Shown here: piece after piece, positions 26,321-35,074 of the stretch
Layout: each line of letters starts with the position of its first letter
How positions within the stretch are numbered: the first letter of the stretch is position 1
Assembly: GCF_009856355.1 (NCBI RefSeq)
Contig: NZ_WMEW01000005.1
Span: 124,001-188,000, forward strand
Source of the DNA: Halobacillus litoralis
GTDB taxonomy: Bacteria; Bacillota; Bacilli; Bacillales; Halobacillaceae
Direction of reading: 5' to 3'
Length of the DNA stretch: 64,000 bases
Program-made: the position numbers and the translations under genes
Notes under the pieces: generated by a model
Database searches by the model: none
The model's input: the letters and a program-made list of their open reading frames with translations, nothing else
Told to the model about the DNA's origin: nothing

Positions 26321-27403
26321 ATGCCATATATTATTGCAACCGGAACCGCCTGCGCAGAATATGCCTGTCCTCAAGAAGATGTGCAGCAGTTGGTGGAACA
26401 ATTATTTCCCATTAAACCGCATGAAATGAAGCGGCTGCTTCCCATATTCGAACATGCACAAGTAGAAGAGCGGCAGTTTGCCCAACCGTTGGCGTGGTAC
26501 AAAAAGAAGCATGGGCTGAAAGAAAGAAATGATCTTTACGTGAATAAAGCGCTCCAGTATAGTTTGGAAGCTGTCAGGAACTGTATGAGCCAGGCGTTCG
26601 GTGAAAGGGAATTCGATCCTTCTCTAATTGATCATATCATCTTTGTATCTTCAACAGGGATTGCCACTCCAACACTGGATGCCTACATAATGAATGAACT
26701 GCATCTAAAGGAGAGTATCAAACGGACTCCGTTGTTCGGCCTTGGCTGTGCAGGTGGTACCAGTGGAGTGGCCAAAGCTTATGAATGGCTGCTGGGACAC
26801 CCGGACGCATGTGTATTGGTGGTGTGTGTAGAACTCTGCAGTCTGACATTTCAGCTGGAAGATGCGACTACGAGCAACTTTGTAGGGACGGCATTGTTCG
26901 GTGATGGTGCTTCTGCGGCCCTTGTCACGGGAGATGGGTGGAAGCAGAATGAACAAGTCGATTATACTGTTCCATCCATATTAAGCTCCAGTTCCAAGAC
27001 GAAATGGAACAGTGAGGATGTTATGGGCTGGCGGGTGGTGGACAATGGCTTTGAAGTCATTTTCAAGAAGAGCATTCCCCGGTTAGTCAAGGATTTCTGG
27101 AGTGTACACGTAGACGAAGTATTAGCACAGCATCAATGGAACGTAAGTGAGCTGCCCTTTTTAGTGGCACACCCGGGAGGGAAGAAAGTCCTTGAGGCAT
27201 ACGAAGAAGTTCTTCATGTGGAAGGCTCTGTGCTGAATGCATCCAGAAATGTACTGGCCCGGCATGGGAATATGTCTTCTCCAACAGTGCATTTTGTACT
27301 GGAACGGATCATGGAGCAGCGGCCTGAACGGGGAACGCGCTCATTGATGACCTCCCTCGGGCCGGGATTCAGTTCAGAAATTATCAGTTTGGAGTGGGTG
27401 TAG
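26321..27403 (+). CDS. bpsA: Type III polyketide synthase (alkylpyrone synthase BpsA)
   Basis: 360 residues of the chalcone/stilbene synthase superfamily. The catalytic Cys143 sits in FGLGCAGGTSG; the His and Asn partners are in FLVAHPGGKKVLE and GNMSSPTV. In B. subtilis BpsA condenses long-chain acyl-CoA with malonyl-CoA to triketide pyrones. The neighbouring methyltransferase completes the known bpsA-bpsB pair, which supports this role. AAAGGAGG precedes the ATG but lies in a hairpin. Confidence 0.93.
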   Translation: MPYIIATGTACAEYACPQEDVQQLVEQLFPIKPHEMKRLLPIFEHAQVEERQFAQPLAWYKKKHGLKERNDLYVNKALQYSLEAVRNCMSQAFGEREFDPSLIDHIIFVSSTGIATPTLDAYIMNELHLKESIKRTPLFGLGCAGGTSGVAKAYEWLLGHPDACVLVVCVELCSLTFQLEDATTSNFVGTALFGDGASAALVTGDGWKQNEQVDYTVPSILSSSSKTKWNSEDVMGWRVVDNGFEVIFKKSIPRLVKDFWSVHVDEVLAQHQWNVSELPFLVAHPGGKKVLEAYEEVLHVEGSVLNASRNVLARHGNMSSPTVHFVLERIMEQRPERGTRSLMTSLGPGFSSEIISLEWV

Positions 27404-27913
27404 ATGGAGATGATGCTGTGGCTCATTCTTTCATTGATTATTTTTCAACGGATTGGAGAACTCATCCTTGCTGCCAGGAATCGAAAATGGATGCTGGAAC
27501 AGGGCGCAAAAGAATGGGGAAGCAGTCATTATTATTTGTTCATTCTTCTGCATGCCTTGTTTTTTCTATCTGTCATAGCGGAATATACATGGACTTCTTT
27601 TACATTTCAACCCATCTTTTATCCAGCGCTGTTCCTGTTCGTCGTTCTTCAGGGAATGCGGGTATGGTGTATATCTACGCTTGGGAAGAGGTGGAATACA
27701 AGAATTCTCGTACTGCCGGATGAAAAACCGATCAACCGTGGGCTGTATAAATATATCAAACACCCGAATTATGTGATTGTGTTTTTTGAGTTGATGGTGA
27801 TACCTGTCCTGTTCCACGCCTACGCGACGGCACTTGTTTTTCCTTTTCTTCATCTGATGGTTTTGACGGTGCGGATACCAGAAGAAGAAAAAGCCTTAAG
27901 AGAGCGGGTTTAA
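27404..27913 (+). CDS. bpsB: Alkylpyrone O-methyltransferase BpsB (ICMT family)
   Basis: 169 residues, integral membrane protein with about four to five helices and the isoprenylcysteine methyltransferase C-terminal motif (RGLYKYIKHPNYVIVFFELMVIPVLF), where the HPNY block binds SAM. It begins directly after the bpsA stop, so the two are cotranslated. Family knowledge: BpsB methylates the alkylpyrones made by BpsA to ethers of unknown physiological role. An ATG two codons in (27410) is an alternative start. Confidence 0.92.
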   Translation: MEMMLWLILSLIIFQRIGELILAARNRKWMLEQGAKEWGSSHYYLFILLHALFFLSVIAEYTWTSFTFQPIFYPALFLFVVLQGMRVWCISTLGKRWNTRILVLPDEKPINRGLYKYIKHPNYVIVFFELMVIPVLFHAYATALVFPFLHLMVLTVRIPEEEKALRERV

Positions 27914-27926
27914 CGGCTCGGTCCTG

Positions 27927-27983
27927 TTGCAGGGCGGCAGGAGCTCTGTTATAATTTCTAAATAGAAATGAAAATCATTTTCA
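27927..27983 (+). promoter_or_regulatory. Sigma-A promoter with a Fur box
   Basis: TTGCAG (27927-27932), 17 nt, TATAAT (27950-27955). TGAAAATCATTTTCA (27969-27983) is a perfect 7-1-7 inverted repeat of the Fur type, extended by two further pairs on each side, and it begins about 7 nt after the expected transcription start. Confidence 0.68.
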
Positions 27984-28000
27984 TTTGGAAAGGTGTGCCG

Positions 28001-28180
28001 ATGATGGTTCTGCTTCTTCTCGTTGTAACGATGGTATACAGTACCCTTATGGTTTATATGCTGCGAAACATCGGAGCAAAGCCTGCCGTTCCTGTGATCG
28101 ACAGGTTCAAATTCCAAAAGCGTGCATCTCTTGAGGAATCCAGAAAAGCATATGAAACATCGATTTCCGTCAGGTCTTAA
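28001..28180 (+). CDS. Small membrane protein, probably iron regulated
   Basis: 59 residues: one N-terminal transmembrane helix (MMVLLLLVVTMVYSTLMVYML) and a basic soluble tail (IDRFKFQKRASLEESRKAY). I do not recognise the family. ATG 28001 is used because AAAGGTG is 6 nt upstream; the in-frame ATG at 27968 lies inside the Fur box and would add a poor 11-residue extension. The transcript is bounded by its own promoter and by a hairpin that overlaps the stop codon. Confidence 0.72.
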   Translation: MMVLLLLVVTMVYSTLMVYMLRNIGAKPAVPVIDRFKFQKRASLEESRKAYETSISVRS

Positions 28181-28198
28181 GGCCTGACTTTATTTTTG
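28169..28198 (+). terminator. Terminator of the small membrane protein gene
   Basis: GTCAGG and CCTGAC pair around TCTTAAGG, which contains the stop codon, followed by TTTATTTTT. Confidence 0.78.
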
Positions 28199-28325
28199 GA
28201 AAAAGGATCACCGACAGAAGAAATTTGTCGAATAAAAATGCTATAATGGGACGGACAGGAAGAGTGACTTCCATTCTTTTGCGAACGTGAAGGTTTTATA
28301 CGATTTATGCACGAAGGAGCGTCCT

Positions 28326-28604
28326 ATGAATCGAAAACATGACTTGGCTTATTTTCTTGAGGATCTATGGAGCAGAGGTTTTAAACTGAGTGATGAGGAT
28401 GTACAGTTTATTTATTTTGGTAAGAATTCTACAAATGCAGCCGAATGGAAAACCATCATTGCCGTCCGCACAACATTGAAAGCACAGCAGTTCTTTGATG
28501 CCAGCTTTTTCATCAGCGTACTCGAACTGATTGCAGACACATCCATTAACAACAAGCGTCAGGCCTATGAGGCGGTGGAACAGAAACTGGCTCTAAAGAA
28601 GTGA
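28326..28604 (+). CDS. Small conserved protein, DUF6123-like
   Basis: 92 residues, predicted mainly helical: FLEDLWSRGFKLSDEDVQFIYFGKNSTNAAEWKT and TTLKAQQFFDASFFISVLELI. This fits a small Bacillaceae family of unknown function that I believe is DUF6123. AAGGAGCG lies 8-12 nt before ATG 28326; the upstream in-frame ATG at 28287 has no such site. A shared terminator with the convergent RNase H gene follows. Confidence 0.72.
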   Translation: MNRKHDLAYFLEDLWSRGFKLSDEDVQFIYFGKNSTNAAEWKTIIAVRTTLKAQQFFDASFFISVLELIADTSINNKRQAYEAVEQKLALKK

Positions 28605-28607
28605 TAA

Positions 28608-28640
28608 CAAAACCCAGATCAATGCTGATCTGGGTTTTGT
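28608..28640. terminator. Bidirectional terminator
   Basis: A perfect 14-bp stem (28608-28621 with 28626-28639) and an ATGC loop, with A and T runs on the outer sides. On the minus strand it overlaps the last codons of the RNase H gene. Confidence 0.9.
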
Positions 28641-29029
28641 GCATGTTTCAGCAGACACTCACGGGCGAGCTTATCTGCATGGCGGTTTTGTTTATCTGGT
28701 ATCCATTTATAAAAAACAAATGAAAAGGCTTGTTCCAACTCCTGGATGTGTTCAAATAACGGCAGGAACTTTTTATTCTTCGTATATTTTCGATCCAAAG
28801 TATCGACAGCGATCTTTGAATCAGAGCGGATGGATATGATTTCATCTGGATATAAAGACCGGCACAATTCCAGAGCACGGGCAACAGCCAGGAATTCTGC
28901 TTCATGATTGCTCCATGCTCCAAGAAAGAACTGATGCTCCTCTATTTGATTATCGGCTTTGATCACAATGCCTGCAGCGCTCAAGCCGGGATCACCGCTG
29001 CACGCCGCATCTGTGTGTACTTCAATCAT
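28619..29029 (-). CDS. Ribonuclease H-like protein (YpdQ type)
   Basis: 136 residues with the RNase HI fold. The acidic catalytic positions are present: Asp7 in EVHTDAACSGDPG, Glu in NHEAEFLAV, Asp in IRSDSK and Asp in HADKLAR. This is the short RNase HI form, like B. subtilis YpdQ, which has been found inactive in some tests. It precedes nothing on its strand; the transporter gene upstream is its operon partner, as for ypdP-ypdQ. Confidence 0.86.
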   Translation of the reverse strand: MIEVHTDAACSGDPGLSAAGIVIKADNQIEEHQFFLGAWSNHEAEFLAVARALELCRSLYPDEIISIRSDSKIAVDTLDRKYTKNKKFLPLFEHIQELEQAFSFVFYKWIPDKQNRHADKLARECLLKHAQNPDQH

Positions 29030-29040
29030 GAAAGGTCTCC

Positions 29041-29718
29041 TTACTCCGCACGTGGGAATTTTTTTGCTAAATAGAAGAACGGGGTATCGAGGGCGGATAC
29101 AATAAATTTAATGATATAGGTTGTCAGGAATATCTCCAGCCATATTTCAAAAGGATACACGCCGTAAAAAGCGATGAAGCAGAAGACCGCCGTGTCCAGC
29201 AGCTGGCTGATCATGGTACTTCCATTGTTTCGGATCCATAAATACTTATCATCCGCGAACTTTTTCTTCAACCCGGCATACAGCCACACATCGAAATATT
29301 GACTCACGAGATAGGCGGCCAGACTTCCGGCAGCTACTCTCGGTACAATTCCGAACAAAGTCTCCAGTGCGGGCTGGGCGATGTCATTCGATCCAGGGGT
29401 GAATAACAGGGCGCCCTGCATAATGATTGTCATCGCAAGAAGAGAGCTGAATCCAAGCCACACCGCTTTTCCAGCTTCTTTTTTTCCGTATTTTTCATTT
29501 AATATGTCGGTAGCCAGAAAGGCTGTTCCATAGACAATATTTCCAAGTGTCGCCTGAAGACCGAAGATTTCAATCGTCTTCACTACCTGGATGTTGGCCA
29601 CGACTGTAGCCATACCGATCCAGACGAACAGGCCTGTTCTGCCGAAGATCCGGTATACACCAAGCAGAAGTATAAAGTTTATCAATGCAAAAATGAGCCA
29701 TATGATTTCGTTATTCAT
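29041..29718 (-). CDS. Queuosine precursor transporter (YhhQ/QPTR, YpdP type)
   Basis: 225 residues with six membrane segments. The family pattern is clear: ANIQVVKTIEIFGLQATLGNIVYGTAFLATDILNEKYGKKEA near the N-terminus and RNNGSTMISQLLDTAVFCFIAF toward the end. Members import preQ0 or preQ1 for the modified tRNA base queuosine. A preQ1-like riboswitch directly upstream supports this substrate. GGAGG lies 8 nt before the ATG. Confidence 0.9.
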   Translation of the reverse strand: MNNEIIWLIFALINFILLLGVYRIFGRTGLFVWIGMATVVANIQVVKTIEIFGLQATLGNIVYGTAFLATDILNEKYGKKEAGKAVWLGFSSLLAMTIIMQGALLFTPGSNDIAQPALETLFGIVPRVAAGSLAAYLVSQYFDVWLYAGLKKKFADDKYLWIRNNGSTMISQLLDTAVFCFIAFYGVYPFEIWLEIFLTTYIIKFIVSALDTPFFYLAKKFPRAE

Positions 29719-29729
29719 GCTGCATTCCT

Positions 29730-29764
29730 CCTAGTTTTGGTAACGCGGGAGTTCCCGAACCGCG
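29730..29764 (-). promoter_or_regulatory. Candidate preQ1-I riboswitch over the ribosome binding site
   Basis: Minus strand: CGCGG pairs with CCGCG; the loop begins TTC after GG (GGTTC), the 3' side of the loop ends in CCC, and the tail is CAAAACTAGGAGG. This matches the order of the preQ1-I aptamer (stem, GGUUC, CCC, A-rich strand, ACUA) and merges into the Shine-Dalgarno, suggesting control of translation. At about 35 nt it has the very small size of this class. The core of the loop is less typical. Confidence 0.62.
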
Positions 29765-29784
29765 TATGCGTACAACAGCGCTAA

Positions 29785-29813
29785 ATTATACGACGGAAAG
29801 GGGCGGAATGCAA
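29785..29813 (-). promoter_or_regulatory. Sigma-A promoter of the queuosine transporter operon
   Basis: Minus strand TTGCAT (29808-29813), 17 nt, TATAAT (29785-29790), with the riboswitch starting about 15-20 nt downstream. Confidence 0.75.
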
Positions 29814-29826
29814 GTCTTTCAGCCCA

Positions 29827-29855
29827 TGAAAAAAGCAATCTCCAAAGAGATTGCT
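29827..29855 (-). terminator. Terminator of the minus-strand csp gene
   Basis: AGCAATCTC and GAGATTGCT form a perfect 9-bp stem with a 4-nt loop, followed on the minus strand by a T run. Confidence 0.88.
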
Positions 29856-29865
29856 TCTGGGTCAT

Positions 29866-30066
29866 TTATGATTTTACAACGTTGGCCGCCTGTGGGCCGC
29901 GGTCGCCTTCAACGATTTCAAATGTTACGGCTTGTCCTTCTTCAAGGGATTTGAAGCCTTCTTCCTGGATTGCAGAGAAGTGAACGAATACGTCGTTACC
30001 ACCCTCAACCTGGATGAAGCCGTAGCCTTTTTCAGCGTTAAACCATTTTACTGTACCATTCTGCAT
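29866..30066 (-). CDS. Cold shock protein (CspA/CspB family), copy 1
   Basis: 66 residues, a single cold shock domain with RNP1 (KGYGFIQV) and RNP2 (VFVHFSAI) on a five-stranded OB fold; binds single-stranded nucleic acid as an RNA chaperone. AGGAGG lies upstream of the ATG at 30066. The mRNA has a leader of about 145 nt, as is typical of cold-inducible csp genes. The protein resembles the plus-strand copy at 58202. Confidence 0.96.
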   Translation of the reverse strand: MQNGTVKWFNAEKGYGFIQVEGGNDVFVHFSAIQEEGFKSLEEGQAVTFEIVEGDRGPQAANVVKS

Positions 30067-30218
30067 GTTGTTTCCTCCTAAATCTTGCACGTCAAACGTG
30101 GGAATTACAAATACAGGACCGAAATAAAAAACCATACAAATGCGGAAAATAAATCCCGGTCATTTCTATGGGTCATACCAGTCATTTATGTTTCCGATCT
30201 TCATATTTGCTTAATACA

Positions 30219-30247
30219 AATATATCTTATGAGAAAAAAAGCGTCAA
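30219..30247 (-). promoter_or_regulatory. Promoter of csp copy 1, giving a ~145-nt leader
   Basis: Minus strand TTGACG (30242-30247), 17 nt, TATATT (30219-30224). The region 30067-30212 is the untranslated leader. The rest of the gap up to fhs (30248-30393) holds only a weak TACAAT at 30360 that could serve fhs. Confidence 0.7.
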
Positions 30248-30393
30248 CATTCAGACTATACTTTTTTCTTGAAAAAACCTTTTAAATACAGAAGGGGAAG
30301 CGTATACACGATAGAGAGAAGGAGAGTGTGGATGACTATAACTCTCAAGCTGTGTAAGGTACAATAGAGAAGGAAAAAGAAAGGATGATACAT

Positions 30394-32064
30394 ATGAAGA
30401 AAGACATCGATATAGCCCTCGAAGCAGAAATGAAACCGATAAAGGAAATCGCTGCCAGTCTGAACCTTTCCGAAGAGGACTGGGAGCCTTACGGACATTA
30501 TAAAGCGAAGCTTTCTGAAAAACTTGGAGAGAAGCTGGAGGCGCGTCCCGACGGAAAGATTATCCTGACTACTTCCATAAATCCGACTCCGGCAGGGGAA
30601 GGGAAGTCTACGGTAACGGTCGGTCTTGGCCAGGCATTAAATAAACTGAATAAGAAGGCGGTCATCGCGCTGAGAGAGCCTTCCCTTGGACCGACCATGG
30701 GCCTGAAGGGCGGAGCAGCTGGAGGAGGGTATTCCCAAGTCGTGCCGATGGAGGAAATCAACCTCCACTTCACGGGAGATATTCATGCCATAACATCCGC
30801 AAACAATGCGTTGTCTGCGTTTATCGATAATCACATTCACCATGGTAACGAGTTGAATATCGACCCGAGGCGGATTTCGTGGAAGCGTGTTGTTGATTTG
30901 AACGATCGTGCGTTAAGAGAAGTGGTCGTCGGCCTGGGTGGACCTGTCAAGGGGGTGCCGAGGGAAGATGGCTTCATGATTTCTGTAGCTTCTGAAATTA
31001 TGGCTGTTCTCTGTCTTGCGTCTGACCTAAATGATTTAAAGGAACGTCTGGCGCGCATCGTCATCGGCTATACGTATGATAGAAAACCTGTAACGGTTAA
31101 GGAACTCGGTTATGAAGGAGCCCTTACTCTTCTATTGAAGGATGCCGCTAAACCGAACCTTGTCCAGACTTTGGAAAACACCCCCGCCATCATTCATGGA
31201 GGCCCGTTTGCTAATATTGCGCACGGATGCAACAGTGTCATCGCTACAAAAACAGCCGCGAAGCTGGGGGACTATGTGGTTACAGAAGCTGGTTTTGGAG
31301 CAGATCTCGGAGCAGAGAAGTTTCTTGATATCAAAACGAGAGCCGGTGGATTTGAACCGGATGCTGTCGTTATTGTAGCGACGATCCGTGCGTTGAAGAT
31401 GCACGGTGGTGTAGATAAGAAGGAACTGGACAAGGAGAATCTGAACGCCCTCCAGGCAGGAACAGCGAATTTGAAAAAGCATATGGAAACGATTGAACAG
31501 TTCCGGGTCCCTTATGTGATTGCGATCAACGAGTTCCCGACAGATACAGAAGAGGAAATCCACGCTTTGACTTCCTGGTGTGAACAGGAGGGGGCGCCGG
31601 TTTCTCTCGTACAGGTTCACGAGAAAGGCGGCAGCGGAGGTGTGGACCTTGCTGAGAAGGTCATGGCAGCAGCCGATCAAAAACACCAGCCGCTTTCGTA
31701 TACGTATGACCTTGAGGATTCCATCGAGCAGAAGATTAATAAAATTGCCCGCACCATTTACGGAGCATCCGGGGTGGAGTTTTCGGCGAAGGCGGAAAAA
31801 CAAATCAGACAGATGAACAAATTCGGTTATCATCATCTCCCTGTTTGTATGGCCAAAACCCAGTACTCTCTATCCGATGATCCAGCGAAGCTTGGCCGGC
31901 CGGACCATTTCAAAATTACAGTACGGGATTTATACCCTTCCATCGGGGCCGGTTTTCTTGTCGCATTGACGGGTGATGTAATGACGATGCCCGGCCTTCC
32001 TAAACAACCAGCCGCCCTCCGAATGGATGTGGATACGTCCGGTGTTGTCAAAGGACTGTTTTAA
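30394..32064 (+). CDS. fhs: Formate-tetrahydrofolate ligase
   Basis: Forms 10-formyl-THF from formate, THF and ATP in one-carbon metabolism. 556 residues with the P-loop [42 protein letters not shown] and the [10 protein letters not shown] segment, and the terminal [18 protein letters not shown] 30394 is used (GAAAGG 9 nt upstream) rather than 30385. Nearby thyA and dfrA also act on folate one-carbon units, though whether they share a transcript is unclear. Confidence 0.96.
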   Translation: MKKDIDIALEAEMKPIKEIAASLNLSEEDWEPYGHYKAKLSEKLGEKLEARPDGKIILTTSINPTPAGEGKSTVTVGLGQALNKLNKKAVIALREPSLGPTMGLKGGAAGGGYSQVVPMEEINLHFTGDIHAITSANNALSAFIDNHIHHGNELNIDPRRISWKRVVDLNDRALREVVVGLGGPVKGVPREDGFMISVASEIMAVLCLASDLNDLKERLARIVIGYTYDRKPVTVKELGYEGALTLLLKDAAKPNLVQTLENTPAIIHGGPFANIAHGCNSVIATKTAAKLGDYVVTEAGFGADLGAEKFLDIKTRAGGFEPDAVVIVATIRALKMHGGVDKKELDKENLNALQAGTANLKKHMETIEQFRVPYVIAINEFPTDTEEEIHALTSWCEQEGAPVSLVQVHEKGGSGGVDLAEKVMAAADQKHQPLSYTYDLEDSIEQKINKIARTIYGASGVEFSAKAEKQIRQMNKFGYHHLPVCMAKTQYSLSDDPAKLGRPDHFKITVRDLYPSIGAGFLVALTGDVMTMPGLPKQPAALRMDVDTSGVVKGLF

Positions 32065-32118
32065 ATCTCTTGTTTTCGTCCGCTTATACACGGTAATAAA
32101 CAGTGAGGAGGGATAACA

Positions 32119-32973
32119 GTGACGATAAACATTGGCTTAACCGGATGGGGCGACCATCCGTCGCTCTATTCAGAAAATACCAGATCGGAAAACAAATTAT
32201 CAGAATACGCCTCTCATTTTCCTGTAGTGGAAGTTGATACAGCTTTCTATGCGATCCAGCCTGTCTCCCGCTATGAAAAGTGGCTGAAGGAAACGCCTGA
32301 TTCCTTTTCCTTCGTTATTAAAGCTTTTAACCAGCTGACAGGACATGACAGAGAGTCAAGGTCCGTACAGGAAGCAAGAGATCTTATTCTCCGTTATGAA
32401 GAGTCCATCCAGCCGGTATGGGAGGCAGGAAGTGTCCATGCACTCCTATTCCAGTTTCCGCCTTGGTTTGATGTGAGAAAAGAAAACATCCGGAAACTAA
32501 GATACATAAGGGAATGGCTGGAGTCTTATCCGATCGCTCTGGAATTCCGGAACCGGACATGGTTTCAGGATGAATACAGGGAGCAGACGCTTTCATTTAT
32601 GAAGGACCAGCAGTGGATCCACAGCATCTGTGATGAGCCTCAGGCCGGGGAAGGTTCCGTTCCCAGGGTGCTTGTTCCTACGCACCCGGAAAAGACGCTC
32701 GTCCGGTTTCATGGCCGTAACACTCACGGGTGGAATAAAAATGGACGTAAAGACTGGCGTAAAGTCCGCTTTTTATACCGCTACAGCCGGGAGGAACTGA
32801 CTGAATGGGCGGAAAGGGCGAGGGAGCTTGAACAACAGACACCGGAGCTCACCCTGCTCTTCAACAATAATTCCGGCGGAGATGCCGCAGACAACGCAAA
32901 ACAGTTTCAGGAGCTTTTGGACATTCAATATGAAGATTTAAATCCCAGGCAGATGGATCTGTTCAATTTTTAG
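32119..32973 (+). CDS. DUF72 family protein (YunF-like)
   Basis: 284 residues with the TIM-barrel pattern of DUF72: IGLTGWGDHPSLY, VVEVDTAFYAIQP, FSFVIKAFNQLTGH, LLFQFPPWF, ALEFRNRTWF, VRFHGRN and LFNNNSGGDAADNAKQF. It ends QMDLFNF, a common ending in this family. Function is not known, although the fold resembles sugar-phosphate isomerases. GTG start with GAGGAGGG upstream. The HD-domain gene follows after 8 nt. Confidence 0.88.
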   Translation: MTINIGLTGWGDHPSLYSENTRSENKLSEYASHFPVVEVDTAFYAIQPVSRYEKWLKETPDSFSFVIKAFNQLTGHDRESRSVQEARDLILRYEESIQPVWEAGSVHALLFQFPPWFDVRKENIRKLRYIREWLESYPIALEFRNRTWFQDEYREQTLSFMKDQQWIHSICDEPQAGEGSVPRVLVPTHPEKTLVRFHGRNTHGWNKNGRKDWRKVRFLYRYSREELTEWAERARELEQQTPELTLLFNNNSGGDAADNAKQFQELLDIQYEDLNPRQMDLFNF

Positions 32974-32981
32974 GAGGTTCT

Positions 32982-33605
32982 ATGAAAAAAGCGGAGAGGA
33001 TTGAAAAAATCAAGGCCTATGCAGCCGGACAGTTTGCAGAGGATGCGACCGGGCATGATTATGAACATATGAAACGGGTGGCTCACTGGGCTGCTTCCAT
33101 AGCCCGGGAGGAAGAAGGAGATCCTTTCATGTGCGAAGCGGCCGGCTGGCTTCATGATGTTGGAGACCGGAAGTTGACAAAAAATCCTGAACAGGCGTTG
33201 AAAGACAGGGATGCGTTCCTTCTATCCTTATCTTTCACAGAGAAAGAAATAGAGGAACTGGATGCATCCATCCGTGATGTGTCGTTTTCAAAAGGGTGTG
33301 TCCCCGTCACACGTACAGGGAAAATCGTGCAGGACGCGGACCGGCTGGATGCAGTAGGAGCCATCGGTATAGCAAGGACGTTCGCCTACGGCGGCGCACA
33401 TGGACAGCCGTTGTATTCACCGGACGGAGTAAACGATTCGTTCAGTCATTTTGAGGAGAAATTGTTGAAACTCGCTTCTCTGATGAACACGGAAACGGGA
33501 AAAAGAGAGGCCCGCAAACGTCATTCATTTATGGTACAATTTCTTGAAGAAATGCGAAATGACATTCATATCACCGATGAGGGGGTTCAGCACCATGACA
33601 AATAA
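32982..33605 (+). CDS. HD-domain phosphohydrolase (YpgQ/YedJ type)
   Basis: 207 residues. Metal ligands are visible as HDYEH (about 24-28), the HD pair in [10 protein letters not shown], and Asp in [17 protein letters not shown]. Related proteins include B. subtilis YpgQ, which hydrolyses nucleotide pyrophosphates; the exact substrate here is open. TAGGAGG is 7 nt before the ATG. The last codons overlap the thyA start, suggesting coupling with nucleotide synthesis. Confidence 0.86.
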   Translation: MKKAERIEKIKAYAAGQFAEDATGHDYEHMKRVAHWAASIAREEEGDPFMCEAAGWLHDVGDRKLTKNPEQALKDRDAFLLSLSFTEKEIEELDASIRDVSFSKGCVPVTRTGKIVQDADRLDAVGAIGIARTFAYGGAHGQPLYSPDGVNDSFSHFEEKLLKLASLMNTETGKREARKRHSFMVQFLEEMRNDIHITDEGVQHHDK

Positions 33606-34554
33606 TGAACAGACTTATCTCGATCTGTGCCGTCTGGTATTGGAAAAGGGCACGGAAAAATCCGACCGGACCGGGACAGGTACCTATTCAGTGTTCGGGC
33701 ACCAGATGCGGTTTGACCTGAAAGAAGGGTTTCCACTGTTAACGACGAAAAGGGTGCCTTTCCGACTGATCGCCAGTGAGCTTCTCTGGTTCATTAAAGG
33801 AGACACAAATATTAAATATCTCCTGCAGCACAATAATAACATCTGGAACGAATGGGCTTTTAAAAACTGGGTGGAAAGCGATGACTACCAGGGGCCGGAT
33901 ATGACAGACTTCGGCCGTCGAAGCCAGCAGGATCCGGCATTCCAAAAGGTTTATGCCGAACAAATGGACTTGTTCAAGGAAAAAATTCTCACCGATGAAA
34001 CGTTTGCAGATACATATGGTGAACTGGGTTCTGTTTATGGAAAGCAGTGGAGGGAATGGAAGACCAGCAGAGGGGGCACCATTGATCAGCTGAAAAATGT
34101 TATCGAGGGCATCAAATCCAACCCGGATTCCCGCCGTCATATTGTCACAGCATGGAATCCGGAGGATGTGCCTTCCAATATGGCCCTGCCTCCATGTCAT
34201 ACAATGTTCCAGTTTTATGTGGCAGACGGCGCACTCTCGTGCCACCTCTACCAGCGGAGTGGTGATATTTTCCTCGGGGTTCCGTTCAATATTGCAAGCT
34301 ATGCCCTTTTGACACACCTCATTGCCCATGAATGCGGGCTTGAAGCAGGAGAGTTTATTCATACGCTCGGCGATGCCCACATTTATACGAACCATATCGA
34401 ACAAATTCATCGTCAGCTCAAAAGAGAACCGCGCCAGCTTCCGAACCTCCAGCTGAATGCGCAGATTTCCAGTGTGTTTGACTTTGAGATGAAGGATATT
34501 ACTATGGAAGGCTATGACCCTCATCCGGGGATCAAAGCTCCGGTAGCAGTATAA
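33595..34554 (+). CDS. thyA: Thymidylate synthase ThyA
   Basis: Methylates dUMP to dTMP with methylene-THF, producing DHF. 319 residues, the longer form with an extra insertion after residue ~85 as in Lactobacillus and Staphylococcus enzymes. Catalytic Cys lies in [13 protein letters not shown]; the folate and dUMP sites are [25 protein letters not shown] and THxxY-like [12 protein letters not shown] 33595 overlaps the HD gene by 11 nt. dfrA follows at once, and its product regenerates THF from the DHF made here. Confidence 0.97.
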   Translation: MTNNEQTYLDLCRLVLEKGTEKSDRTGTGTYSVFGHQMRFDLKEGFPLLTTKRVPFRLIASELLWFIKGDTNIKYLLQHNNNIWNEWAFKNWVESDDYQGPDMTDFGRRSQQDPAFQKVYAEQMDLFKEKILTDETFADTYGELGSVYGKQWREWKTSRGGTIDQLKNVIEGIKSNPDSRRHIVTAWNPEDVPSNMALPPCHTMFQFYVADGALSCHLYQRSGDIFLGVPFNIASYALLTHLIAHECGLEAGEFIHTLGDAHIYTNHIEQIHRQLKREPRQLPNLQLNAQISSVFDFEMKDITMEGYDPHPGIKAPVAV

Positions 34555-34576
34555 TGAACAGAAAGGCTGTGGGATT

Positions 34577-35074
34577 ATGATTTCATTTATTTTTGCAATG
34601 GACCGCAATCAATTAATCGGTAAGGATAATGATCTTCCGTGGCACATCCCCAATGACTTTAAATTCTTTAAGGACATGACTTGGGGTAAAACCATTATTA
34701 TGGGAAGAAAAACATTTGAATCATTTGGCAGACCGCTTCCTGAAAGAAAGCATATTGTTCTCACCTCAAACGAATCCTATGACAGGGAAGGCTGTACAGT
34801 GATCCATTCCATGGATGAAATTTTGAAAATGGAACAGCAGCATCCGGATAAGGAATGGTTCGTGATCGGAGGCAGTGTTCTATTTGAAAAGATGCTCCCC
34901 TATGCAGACCGGATGTACCTGACGTATATTGATGCTGAATTTGAAGGAGATACGTATTTCCCTCCATTTAATTACGACCAATGGACGTTGTCCTCCGAAA
35001 CGAAAGGCATGAAAGATGAGAAAAACCCTTACGACTACTACTTTCGAACATACGACAGGAAGAGAATTTCTTGA
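34577..35074 (+). CDS. dfrA: Dihydrofolate reductase
   Basis: 165 residues: FIFAMDRNQLIGKDNDLPWHIPNDFKFFK with the substrate-binding Asp in PNDFKFF, GKTIIMGRKTFESFGRPLP, FVIGGSVLFEKMLPYADRMYLTYI. Reduces DHF to THF with NADPH; target of trimethoprim. It lies 22 nt after thyA, the classic Bacilli pair, and overlaps the mobA start by 4 nt. Confidence 0.97.
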   Translation: MISFIFAMDRNQLIGKDNDLPWHIPNDFKFFKDMTWGKTIIMGRKTFESFGRPLPERKHIVLTSNESYDREGCTVIHSMDEILKMEQQHPDKEWFVIGGSVLFEKMLPYADRMYLTYIDAEFEGDTYFPPFNYDQWTLSSETKGMKDEKNPYDYYFRTYDRKRIS

